From Gammaproteobacteria bacterium (GTDB lineage: Bacteria > Pseudomonadota > Gammaproteobacteria > S012-40), in assembly GCA_029857925.1 (NCBI GenBank), contig JAOUGF010000080.1, positions 1 to 8,069 on the forward strand: 8,069 bases of DNA, in the 5' to 3' direction. This document shows positions 1 through 7,026 of the stretch, piece after piece. The translations under genes were made by a program, and so were the position numbers. Position 1 is the stretch's first letter. Each line of letters starts with the position of its first letter. Below the pieces are notes generated by a model, which was not told the DNA's origin, did not search any database, and saw nothing but the letters and a program-made list of their open reading frames with translations.

Positions 1-1
1 C

Positions 2-184
2 TGTGCCGCTTGCTCAGTGGCTGCGGCCACCGCTCTAGTCGGCACACCGACGACGTTTGATGCCACGGCGACGCCGCAGGCCGCCAAGGTGTTGACCTTC
101 CAATTCAACTTCACCGCCGCGACGGCTGCCTTACCCGCCGGTAACTATGTAGACACGATTACGGTGGATGTGACCGCACTGTAA
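2..184 (+). CDS. Pilin-like fimbrial subunit, C-terminal fragment (5' end outside window)
   Basis: An open frame enters from the left edge and stops at TAA 182-184, leaving about 60 residues. The fragment ends LPAGNYVDTITVDVTAL, the type of final strand pattern (PAG-Y-DT-TVTV) seen at the end of spore-coat-U/Csu-like secreted pilin domains. The subunit after the usher ends LPAGAYSSTITVTITGY, matching at 10 of 17 positions, so the two are probably related pilins. The fragment begins with a CAAC cysteine pair, which might form or share a disulfide. It is followed by a terminator and then by chaperone and usher genes, which fits a major structural subunit placed first in the locus. The start, signal peptide and N-terminal donor strand cannot be seen. 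Secretion and fimbrial role are inferred from the ending and the neighbours. Confidence 0.7.
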   Translation, partial: CAACSVAAATALVGTPTTFDATATPQAAKVLTFQFNFTAATAALPAGNYVDTITVDVTAL

Positions 185-200
185 TTTGTACGTAGGTTTG

Positions 201-244
201 CATGCCCGATCCATCCGTTGGCGGGGTCGGGCATGTCGTTTTTT
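201..244 (+). terminator. Rho-independent terminator between pilin and chaperone genes
   Basis: The left arm CATGCCCGATCC (201-212) pairs with GGGTCGGGCATG (224-235) over 12 bp, with one T-G wobble and an 11-nt loop. Six T residues follow at 239-244, three bases after the stem. It lies 16 nt after the pilin stop and 29 nt before the chaperone start. It would end most pilin transcripts and let a fraction read through into chaperone and usher, unless a separate promoter sits further downstream. None is obvious in the 29-nt space. Confidence 0.82.
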
Positions 245-261
245 GGGGATAACCGAAATCA

Positions 262-267
262 AGGAGG
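262..267 (+). promoter_or_regulatory. Strong ribosome binding site of the chaperone gene
   Basis: AGGAGG lies six bases before ATG 274 and decides that start over the in-frame ATG at 304. It sits just after the terminator T-run, so any message that reads through should be translated efficiently. Confidence 0.8.
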
Positions 268-273
268 GCGAAC

Positions 274-1062
274 ATGCCGATAATCCACTCAGTGAAGCGT
301 TTGATGACATACGCTACGTACTTAGGCAGCGCGTTGTTTACAGATTACAGCTGGGCACTGAACGTGTCCCCGATGTCGGGAGATTGGGCACCGACGGCCT
401 CGAGTTATTATGAATTGAATGTGGTCAACGACACCGCAAGGACACTCCCCATTAAGGTGTCAGCCTGGACGCGCGGACAAGATGCGAACGGGCTGGAGGT
501 GCGTACACCGACGGAAGATCTCGTCATATTCCCGCGCCAGGTGTTGCTAAAACCCAACGAACAACGCAGTCTACGCCTGACGCAAAAGAAAAAAACCGCG
601 CCCCCCAAGGTCGAACAGGCCTATCGCATCATTGTGGAAGAAGTGCCGACCAAGGATGGCGACGTGAAGGGTTCGGGGGTGCGTTTTGTGTCGCGATTTG
701 TTACCGCCTTATATGTGCTGCCGGAACGTCCGCGCGCGCAGATCGAGGTGGTGTCGGCGGTGCGTGCCGCAGATGGCTTTACATTGACACTCAAAAACAC
801 CGGCAACACGCACAGCCTATTGTCCAGGCCCATGCTGACCTTCAAACAGGCGAATAAAGAGCAGGTTTTGGATAACGCCGAAGATCTAAAACCCATCCCA
901 TTGACCAATTTATTACCGGGAACGACGCATGTCGTGCGCTGGCGATGGCCGAGCGCACCCGCGCCGACGATAGATTTGGCGCGCGACTATTCATTAGACC
1001 TGCGTTGGGAGTGCCTGCGCTGTGAAAAGGAGCGCGGGCAGCTGAGTATCAACTTTGAATAA
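274..1062 (+). CDS. Periplasmic fimbrial chaperone (PapD-like)
   Basis: This 262-residue protein should bind fimbrial subunits in the periplasm, complete their incomplete immunoglobulin fold and deliver them to the usher. Residues 1-28 look like a signal peptide, ending SWA before LNVSP. Domain 1 (about 30-150) shows chaperone hallmarks: VVNDTARTLPIKVSAW, VIFPRQVLLKPNEQRSLRL and YRIIVEEVP. Domain 2 (about 155-262) has the LLPGTTHVVRW segment typical of the second domain. The G1-strand region where classical chaperones read like IKLFYRP is instead RFVTALYVLP, without the lysine. A C-x2-C pair (C247, C250) near the C-terminus may form a disulfide, as PapD has one in a similar place. The start is supported by AGGAGG at 262-267, six bases before ATG. 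The usher begins 6-12 nt after the stop, so the two are likely co-translated. Confidence 0.88.
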   Translation: MPIIHSVKRLMTYATYLGSALFTDYSWALNVSPMSGDWAPTASSYYELNVVNDTARTLPIKVSAWTRGQDANGLEVRTPTEDLVIFPRQVLLKPNEQRSLRLTQKKKTAPPKVEQAYRIIVEEVPTKDGDVKGSGVRFVSRFVTALYVLPERPRAQIEVVSAVRAADGFTLTLKNTGNTHSLLSRPMLTFKQANKEQVLDNAEDLKPIPLTNLLPGTTHVVRWRWPSAPAPTIDLARDYSLDLRWECLRCEKERGQLSINFE

Positions 1063-1068
1063 TCTCAG

Positions 1069-3714
1069 TTGGCGATGACGGGCAAAAGCGTTGCAGGGGT
1101 GATGTTAGCAATGTGCTTAGCGGGCGCGTTCCAGGAATTATACGCGGAAGAAGTCGAACGCTTGTCTGTGCTGCCGCTGCCCAAGGTTAAACCACTGCCT
1201 ACGCCGTTGCCGTTGCCGAAATTTTCAGTTGACCCGTCAACGTCCTCAGGCACACGCCCAGGCGACGAGCGCGGCGCGAATACACCGAACGGTGTATCCC
1301 CTGCGAATACGTCCGCACCCGGCGAAGAGCGGTCGCAGGTGCTGCGCAGTTTTCGCACCTATGTCGCGCCGGATCGGAACGTTCAGGTACAAAACGCCCC
1401 GGTGACCGATATCCAGGAAACCAATGCGATGCTCGTGCTCGACGATTTGGAACCCAACAGCATTGGCGTGCAGACGAACACGCCGTTTACACAAGTGTTT
1501 TTTAATGCAGCGGAACTCTTAGCAATACTAAAACCGGTGTTGCTTGAGGACGTATTTAAAGATGTGCGCGCGCGATTTAAGGCGCGCCGCTGGATAGGCG
1601 TCAGTGAGATGCGTCAGTTGAAGTTTATCGTGGAAACGAATCCCGCCAATTATTCGGTAAGAATCGTCACCCCGGCGCGCTATCGTGTGCACCAAAAGCG
1701 CCAAGTCAATGCGCGGCTTGCTATGGAACAGTCGATTGATTTGTGGCCCGCTGCGAATAGCGCGTCGTTGAGCGCCTATTGGGAACAACTGAGGTTGGAC
1801 AAGGCGATCGCCCGTGACGAATTGTTGTTGGAGGGCCACTGGGCGCATAAAAACTGGGTGTTAGAACATGATCATCGTTACGACTTCCTCAAACAAGAAG
1901 ATGCGCGACGTGCGACGACGTTGACCGCAGATTTTGCGGAGAAGTATACGCGATTCAGTCTCGGCGACATCGGTTTTCGCGGCATCGGGATGATGGGCAG
2001 CGCCCCGCTATTGGGGATGACGTTGGGTACGCAACTTTCTATGCAACCCAACTTGATATTCAACCCCATCACCTATCAACCGATTTTTTTGGAAAACGCC
2101 TCCACCGTCAAGGTGTATGTCAATAATGCGATGTATCGACAGCTGATGTTGCCGGGCGGGTACTATGATTTGCTGGACTTTCCGCTCATCAACGGCACCA
2201 GTAACGTGACCATAGAAGCCACCGATATCAAAGGCCGCACGCGTGTCTACAATTATCAGGGTTACAACGACATTCGAATATTGGCCGAGGGTGTGCGTGA
2301 CTTTGGTATTACGGCAGGAGTGCCGCGTTATAATTCGGCTGACGGCAGTATCCTCTATCTAAAAGATCATCCGATGTTTTCCGGCTTTTTGCGTCAAGGA
2401 TATACACCTTATGTGACGCTCGCGGGTGGTGCGGAAGGCAGCCGAGATTATATGGCCGTTGTGGGGTCGGTAACCGCGTTAGGTGCGGCGGGCACGTTGG
2501 AGACCAATGCGTCGGCGGGGAGCGCATGGCAGAAGGCTGCATTGCGCGATTTCGCCGTCTCCACGAATTATTTGTACAGCAAACCCACGACGGCGTTTTC
2601 TATTTCGATGCGTTATATGAGCGAATATTATCGCAGCCTAGGTCAGGGGCCGCGTACCTCACAGACGAAATATTTTGTGTCCAGCCTTTATTCATTCCCT
2701 AAGTTTTTGGGGGTGCGGCCGGTGTTGCGCGCGCAATACAGCGAAGGTTGGAACGGGTTATCAGATACGTTTTTCAGTATGCGCATGGATTCCGCGGTAA
2801 CCGCCAATTTGTTTCTGGGCGTGGAGGTGTCTTCGTACGCCGTGGTCGGTGCTCGCGTGCCGCGTAATGGTATTACGCTCAGCATGGCGTGGACGCCTTG
2901 GAAATACGGGGGCACTCACAGCGCGTATAATTCGCTGGGACATGAAAAGCGCCAGGCGATAAACTTCAATTCCGGCGGTGACGTCGGCGTGGCCGCAAAT
3001 GTGTCGGTGGCGGATTCGGACGCCTCACGCTCATTGGTCGCAAATTCACTTTTGAATGCCCGTTCCTTTGAATACAGTTATAGCGGAACGGAAGCGCAGG
3101 ACGTGCAATCACGTTTGCGTTCCCGCTTTGAACGCCAAACATTGAGCAGCGGGCTGGCCTACGCCGGTGGATCGTTGGCGTGGGGGCGCGCACTCCATAA
3201 ATCGCCCTATATTATAGTGAAAAATGTGAGCGCAACGGACGAACCCATCCTGGTTGGGCGCGGCAGCTCGCAGGATAAATTTTTGGCGTTGAGTGGCGGA
3301 TCTACGCAACTCTTTTCGGGCTTGGGCAGTTATAGCGCCTCACCGATATTCGCGAAAGTGGAAGACCCGCAAGCCGCATATCGTTTGGATCACGCGATCA
3401 CAAATGTGTTTTCTACCTATCGCAGCGGCGCATTTTTACCGCTAAGGGGCGATATGGCGGTGTTCGGATTAGGCGCGTTACACGATGCGGAGGGCGCCCC
3501 GTTGGCATTGGTCATGGCGCATGCCGTGCGCGTGTCAGACGGATTCAGTGTGGATTTCTTCACGGACGAAACGGGGCGGTTTCAAATTGAAGGATTGCGC
3601 ACCGGACATTTTCGGATTGCGGTTGACGGCGTCCCGGGTGACGCGCAGTTCGATGTGGCGCCGACCAAGGCGCAAAGTGTGGAATTAGGAGTAATTAAGT
3701 ATGTGGCGAAATAG
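1069..3714 (+). CDS. Outer-membrane fimbrial usher, divergent (Csu/archaic-like), with Pro-rich N-terminal extension
   Basis: The 881-residue product should form the outer-membrane beta-barrel that receives chaperone-subunit complexes and secretes the fimbria. A signal peptide ends near residue 26 (LYA before EEVERL). Residues about 34-95 form a Pro/Leu-rich then Ser/Thr/Gly/Pro-rich stretch, including LPLPKVKPLPTPLPLPK. A divergent N-terminal domain follows (about 122-210). Barrel and plug signatures are GDIGFRGIG (299-307), TVKVYVNNAMYRQLMLPGGYYDL (346-368, read with an interruption of none) and EGVRDFGITAGVPR (407-420). The last 90 residues carry the usual C-terminal usher pattern: FTDETGRFQIEGLRTGHFRI. 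The mature protein has no cysteine, whereas classical ushers usually have conserved pairs. The start is TTG 1069 or ATG 1075. Neither has a clear ribosome binding site, which suggests translational coupling to the chaperone ending at 1062. Length is typical of ushers (about 800-900). Confidence 0.87.
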   Translation: MAMTGKSVAGVMLAMCLAGAFQELYAEEVERLSVLPLPKVKPLPTPLPLPKFSVDPSTSSGTRPGDERGANTPNGVSPANTSAPGEERSQVLRSFRTYVAPDRNVQVQNAPVTDIQETNAMLVLDDLEPNSIGVQTNTPFTQVFFNAAELLAILKPVLLEDVFKDVRARFKARRWIGVSEMRQLKFIVETNPANYSVRIVTPARYRVHQKRQVNARLAMEQSIDLWPAANSASLSAYWEQLRLDKAIARDELLLEGHWAHKNWVLEHDHRYDFLKQEDARRATTLTADFAEKYTRFSLGDIGFRGIGMMGSAPLLGMTLGTQLSMQPNLIFNPITYQPIFLENASTVKVYVNNAMYRQLMLPGGYYDLLDFPLINGTSNVTIEATDIKGRTRVYNYQGYNDIRILAEGVRDFGITAGVPRYNSADGSILYLKDHPMFSGFLRQGYTPYVTLAGGAEGSRDYMAVVGSVTALGAAGTLETNASAGSAWQKAALRDFAVSTNYLYSKPTTAFSISMRYMSEYYRSLGQGPRTSQTKYFVSSLYSFPKFLGVRPVLRAQYSEGWNGLSDTFFSMRMDSAVTANLFLGVEVSSYAVVGARVPRNGITLSMAWTPWKYGGTHSAYNSLGHEKRQAINFNSGGDVGVAANVSVADSDASRSLVANSLLNARSFEYSYSGTEAQDVQSRLRSRFERQTLSSGLAYAGGSLAWGRALHKSPYIIVKNVSATDEPILVGRGSSQDKFLALSGGSTQLFSGLGSYSASPIFAKVEDPQAAYRLDHAITNVFSTYRSGAFLPLRGDMAVFGLGALHDAEGAPLALVMAHAVRVSDGFSVDFFTDETGRFQIEGLRTGHFRIAVDGVPGDAQFDVAPTKAQSVELGVIKYVAK

Positions 3715-3756
3715 CCACGGTCAACAAGCATTTTTTGTCGTCGCAAGGAGACCCGT

Positions 3757-4194
3757 ATGGTAATACATAGAATGAAATTTTATTTTCTTGGGTTGTGGGC
3801 GGGTATGTTGCTGATGTCCCCGGCGCAGGCAGTGGTCAATGTGGTGATATCCGGGGTGGTCGGATTTACGGCCATACCGGGTGTGAATGTGGTGCGCCAA
3901 ACCGTCGCTACCGCCACCATAGATTCGTCGGGCCAAGCGTCCTACGACGTGAGTCTGGCGGACGATACGGGGGGCGTGTTGGTAAACGGCGGCAACAGTT
4001 TCGGTTATAGCATTAGTTACAACAATCAAGCCGAGGTGACGCTCTCGGCAGTCCCGACGATAGTTGAAACCAGTGTCGCCAATGTGACGGCAGGCAGCCG
4101 CAGTATCGCCGTCACCGTCGCCGGGGCGTCGGTCATCGGCTTGCCGGCAGGGGCGTATAGCTCAACGATTACCGTCACCATTACCGGCTATTAA
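3757..4194 (+). CDS. Small secreted fimbrial subunit, single pilin-like domain
   Basis: The 145-residue protein has a signal peptide (residues 1-25: basic start, then LGLWAGMLLMSPAQA), giving a mature chain of about 120 residues. The mature chain is rich in V, T, S and G with alternating hydrophobic residues, as in beta-strand pilins. Its N-terminus (VVNVVISGVVGFTAI) could act as a donor strand. The end, LPAGAYSSTITVTITGY, matches the end of the upstream pilin fragment at 10 of 17 positions. It has no cysteine. Placed directly after the usher, where Csu-type loci encode a two-domain tip adhesin, it is far too short for two domains. It may be a second shaft pilin, an adapter, a terminator subunit or a minimal tip. 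AGGAG at 3746-3750, six bases before ATG 3757, supports this start over the in-frame ATG at 3772. It lies 42 nt after the usher. Confidence 0.75.
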   Translation: MVIHRMKFYFLGLWAGMLLMSPAQAVVNVVISGVVGFTAIPGVNVVRQTVATATIDSSGQASYDVSLADDTGGVLVNGGNSFGYSISYNNQAEVTLSAVPTIVETSVANVTAGSRSIAVTVAGASVIGLPAGAYSSTITVTITGY

Positions 4195-4263
4195 TGAAGA
4201 GATTTAAGTATCGCCGCGAACTGCCGTTACTTTCGGTAGAGGGAAACAAAGTCGCGCGATGCT

Positions 4264-4998
4264 ATGATATATACGCAGATCAAAAGGCAGGTCATATCGC
4301 AGTATTTTTCGCTGCTGGTGATGCTTATCAGTGCATGCACCCCGGTCGCACCGGTAGTGACGCAGCGCGGTGAGCCGCCTGCACAGAACAAAATACAGAC
4401 GACGCTGCCGGAGGGAGGCTTAAAGCCCGAGAATATGCGCGTGCTCGGTGCGGAGGCGGCAAAACCCCCGTCCTCAGCATTGCCAAAAACCGCAAAGGCC
4501 CGTCATGTCGCGTCGGCGGGGCGCAACCTCCAATCCGGCGAAATAATCTATACCGACAACCCGGAAGACTGCCCGGCGGGTACCGCCGTTGGTTATGGTA
4601 ACGCGCAATTCATGGGCACCGATCGCAAGACCGTTGAGGCAATAGGCCGCGGCGCACCCCCCAAAGACTACTACAGCCCAACGCAACGGCGATTATTGGC
4701 GCAACGCGCTGCGACCCTTGACGCGTATCGAAACCTCGCGGAGCAGGTCTACGGTATGCGGATATACGGCAATTCGACCGTCAGTGATATGACCATGCAA
4801 AACGATCGTGTCCGCGTGATGATAGACAAATCGATTAAGGACGCGCAGATCGTCATGTCCAATCCGATTGAAGATGGCACGTATGAAGTGACCGTACAGA
4901 TGACGGTGATCAATCCGGTGTTGGCCGCGTTGCGCGCCGAGGCGGTGAGACCGCGTTGTGTCTCGATAGAACAATTGACGAAAACGACTCAACCGTAG
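4264..4998 (+). CDS. Outer-membrane lipoprotein with LPP20/FlgP-like domain
   Basis: This is a 244-residue probable lipoprotein. A basic start and hydrophobic stretch lead to a lipobox LISAC, with C25 as the lipidated residue. Thr follows it, so sorting to the outer membrane is expected. Residues about 26-95 are a low-complexity Pro/Ala/Lys linker. Residues about 142-216 show the LPP20 pattern: LLAQRAATLDAYRNLAEQVYG, a STVSDMTMQNDRVRVMID stretch, IKDAQIV and EDGTYEVTVQMTV. LPP20 members include FlgP, an outer-membrane ring component near polar flagella of Vibrio and Campylobacter. No flagellar gene is present here. It follows the fimbrial subunit by 69 nt on the same strand, which suggests a role in the fimbrial system, for example a collar or anchor at the usher. 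That role is inference. There are two further cysteines, C103 and C232. An in-frame stop at 4237 leaves ATG 4264 as the only good start, with no strong ribosome binding site. Confidence 0.78.
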   Translation: MIYTQIKRQVISQYFSLLVMLISACTPVAPVVTQRGEPPAQNKIQTTLPEGGLKPENMRVLGAEAAKPPSSALPKTAKARHVASAGRNLQSGEIIYTDNPEDCPAGTAVGYGNAQFMGTDRKTVEAIGRGAPPKDYYSPTQRRLLAQRAATLDAYRNLAEQVYGMRIYGNSTVSDMTMQNDRVRVMIDKSIKDAQIVMSNPIEDGTYEVTVQMTVINPVLAALRAEAVRPRCVSIEQLTKTTQP

Positions 4999-5053
4999 AT
5001 CTAGTCAATGTATGACATGTACGTTCCGGTACGCATTCCATGGGAACAAAGTG

Positions 5054-6391
5054 TTAAGTTTTGGTAGTCACACAATTGCGTCCCATCTTTTTCGCCTCAT
5101 ATAGCGCCGCGTCCGCGTCACGGATGAGATCGGACGTACCCATGCCGGGTAGGAATCCGCAAATGCCGAAACTGGCGGTTACAGAAAACGTCTGCTGTTG
5201 ATCGTCAATGAATGCTATAGTGCGAAAGCACTGGAGGACTCGCTCCATTGCGAGTTTCGCCTCTGCGGACGGCGTATGTGGAAGTACCACGCAAAATTCG
5301 TCGCCGCCGTAGCGGCCCACGACATCTTCAATGCGCAGAATATTGCGCAAACAACCGGCAAACGCGCGTAACACTTGGTCGCCGACAAGGTGTCCGTAGC
5401 GATCATTAATGGTTTTGAAATTATCGATGTCGCAGATGCAAAAACTCATCGCATAGCCATGTCTGCGCACCGCGCCGATCTCGGCGTTGAGTCGAGTAAT
5501 CAGTGCATTGCGATTGAATAGCTCGGTGAGCGCGTCAAAATTCGCTAATCGGTGCAATATCGCATTTTTTTCGTTGATGCTGATCACCATGGAATCCAAC
5601 GCCTGTGCGACAGTCGCGAATTCATCGTTCCACTGTACGTTCAATGCAATCGAATAATTGCCGGTAGAGACCTCTTGCGCGAATTCCACCAATGTGTTTA
5701 CGCGCTTTACAATGAGTCGTACGATAATCAAGGATGCCGCCGTTAGGGTGGCGGTGAGGAACAAGATCAAAATGAAGACCGTCCAGGTGACCCATCGCAT
5801 TTTATTTTGCGCGTCCAATGTGTCTTTTTGATAAGTGACATCCAAATAATGTTCGACCCCTTGCAAGCGTTCTTCCAACAATGAGCGCATTAAAACTACG
5901 TTCTGAATGTCCGAGCCTAGTGTGCTATTGGCTTCGGTGTGCATTTGTTTCGCCAGGCTCAGTGCCACCTGATGGTAATTGAGAAATAAATCAATCATCC
6001 CTTCGGTTGCGTATTCCCGCCCTAATAAACGCACTATCTCATGAATTTCATGCTGTATCGCATCGCGGTGTACGGCGAGTTCTTCCGGGGAACTATGGGC
6101 GTTTAATGTCGCAATATCTTGCAGATTGTTTTGAAACGCAATGAGGTGTTCACGTATTTTCGCTAACGCTTCCTTGAGTGGAACATAGACAGAATAAATG
6201 GCGAGGAATTTTTGTTGAGCATCTGAATTGAAGCGGTATACCGCTCCCATGCCAAGCAAAAACGCGATCACGATACCCACGCTGGCGACGTGAAAAATGT
6301 GAATACGATTATGGAACGTCTTTTTTCCCGGGGATTCCACGTGCCAACTCAACCATGGGGCGCCATCTTGGTTGTCGTCAAAAACGCCCAA
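5054..6391 (-). CDS. Membrane-bound diguanylate cyclase (4-helix sensor, HAMP, GGDEF)
   Basis: The enzyme should make c-di-GMP from two GTP at the inner membrane in response to a periplasmic signal. It has 445 residues. TM1 is about 33-53, followed by a helical periplasmic segment (54-198) resembling 4-helix-bundle chemoreceptor sensors. TM2 is about 200-228, HAMP about 225-277 and GGDEF about 284-441. The catalytic motif GGDEF (362-366) is intact, as are the metal-binding DIDNFK (321-326) and the entry motif FDALTELFNR. RIED (353-356) lies exactly five residues before GGDEF and is a complete product-inhibition site. The C-terminal ADAALYEAKKMGRN is typical. The start shown is TTG, because no ATG lies before TM1 and an in-frame stop occurs at 6434-6436. 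There is no clear ribosome binding site, so the start is uncertain by up to about 18 codons (a GTG lies at codon 18). It is convergent with the fimbrial lipoprotein gene, 55 nt apart. Confidence 0.9.
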   Translation of the reverse strand: MGVFDDNQDGAPWLSWHVESPGKKTFHNRIHIFHVASVGIVIAFLLGMGAVYRFNSDAQQKFLAIYSVYVPLKEALAKIREHLIAFQNNLQDIATLNAHSSPEELAVHRDAIQHEIHEIVRLLGREYATEGMIDLFLNYHQVALSLAKQMHTEANSTLGSDIQNVVLMRSLLEERLQGVEHYLDVTYQKDTLDAQNKMRWVTWTVFILILFLTATLTAASLIIVRLIVKRVNTLVEFAQEVSTGNYSIALNVQWNDEFATVAQALDSMVISINEKNAILHRLANFDALTELFNRNALITRLNAEIGAVRRHGYAMSFCICDIDNFKTINDRYGHLVGDQVLRAFAGCLRNILRIEDVVGRYGGDEFCVVLPHTPSAEAKLAMERVLQCFRTIAFIDDQQQTFSVTASFGICGFLPGMGTSDLIRDADAALYEAKKMGRNCVTTKT

Positions 6392-6683
6392 AACTGAACG
6401 TGCTGGCGATATTACCAGCTGTAAGTATTCAACTTAAATTTTTCACACCATCTACTGCGAACGCTCAATGCATCAGATGTCATCAAAAACGTTCACCCCC
6501 CTAGCGATAACCACCCCTCTGCGTGTGGTGCAATTATTTTCGCCTATGTTCAACACCTTGGCCGCTCTCGACAACGAACCCTGGGTTGCCTTATATGCCA
6601 GACAGGATGCCACCCTAGGGCATTCATGCATCCCCGCACTCGTCGCTGCGACGTCTTATGTCAAATCTGGGTTGAAAAAATAG

Positions 6684-6764
6684 GGCCAAAATGGCCTTCC
6701 CGCGGGAGATAAGTACTAAGTCCGGTAGGATACTAGGCCGCCACCGGCGAATGCTGGCACAGCA
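6684..6764. repeat. Cluster of four short inverted repeats, possible structured RNA
   Basis: In 81 nt there are GGCCA/TGGCC (6684-6696, loop AAA), the palindrome TCCCGCGGGA (6698-6707), CCGGT/ACCGG (6722-6726 with 6743-6747) and TGCTG/CAGCA (6752-6764, loop GCA). Each is short, but their close spacing in non-coding DNA is suggestive of a small RNA or leader element, or of a regulator-binding region. No known riboswitch consensus was matched. Confidence 0.3.
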
Positions 6765-6979
6765 ATCGCAGGAATCTCGCAAGGTCTGTGGGTGGACACT
6801 GTAGTTGTGAGGAAAAAAACCAAGAAAAACAAAGGGTAAAATATTTTATTCGGTGTAGGGGTAGAAATCTCCTTTCAATAGCGTTAATTTAAGGCAATAA
6901 TCTGCCGATAAGTGTGTCAGTAGATACTCGTGTTTGGGGCATGACCCTGGCGCCCCGAGTGAATTACAAGGGTCTGACA

Positions 6980-6999
6980 GCCTATCGCGGTGGATAGGC
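6980..6999 (+). promoter_or_regulatory. Leader hairpin upstream of the endopeptidase gene
   Basis: GCCTATC (6980-6986) and GATAGGC (6993-6999) form a perfect 7-bp stem with a 6-nt loop. A five-T run follows nine or ten bases later, and the ribosome binding site is at 7023. This could be a weak attenuator or an mRNA-stabilising stem. A second, weaker stem GGGGC/GCCCC is at 6936-6940 and 6952-6956. Confidence 0.3.
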
Positions 7000-7022
7000 C
7001 AAGATGTGTTTTTGGGATTTGT

Positions 7023-7026
7023 GAGG
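7023..7026 (+). promoter_or_regulatory. Ribosome binding site deciding the endopeptidase start
   Basis: GAGG lies six bases before ATG 7033. That ATG begins directly with a signal peptide, which supports it over the in-frame TTG at 6934 that would add 33 unlikely residues. Confidence 0.6.

Noticed and set aside
1065..3309. Several open frames of 60-106 codons antisense to the usher, and overlapping frames within pilin, chaperone and endopeptidase genes
   Set aside because: They are out-of-frame shadows of well-supported genes, with Arg/Pro-biased composition and no motifs.
4194..4373. 59-codon open frame whose ATG overlaps the stop of the small subunit gene (TAATG)
   Set aside because: It overlaps the lipoprotein gene in another frame, has no ribosome binding site, signal peptide or recognisable motif, and is probably chance.
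4999..5053. Weak inverted repeat (GTTCC/GGAAC) between the convergent lipoprotein and cyclase genes
   Set aside because: The stem is only five pairs with a long loop and no T-run on either strand, so no terminator is called.
6468..6683. 71-codon open frame in the intergenic region
   Set aside because: No ribosome binding site, no domain, and no signal peptide or membrane segment. Conservation of the protein in relatives would revive it.
6721..6747. TCCGGTAGG resembling part of a c-di-GMP-I riboswitch
   Set aside because: The rest of the consensus, including the conserved 5' half and tetraloop receptor, is not present upstream, so the match looks accidental.
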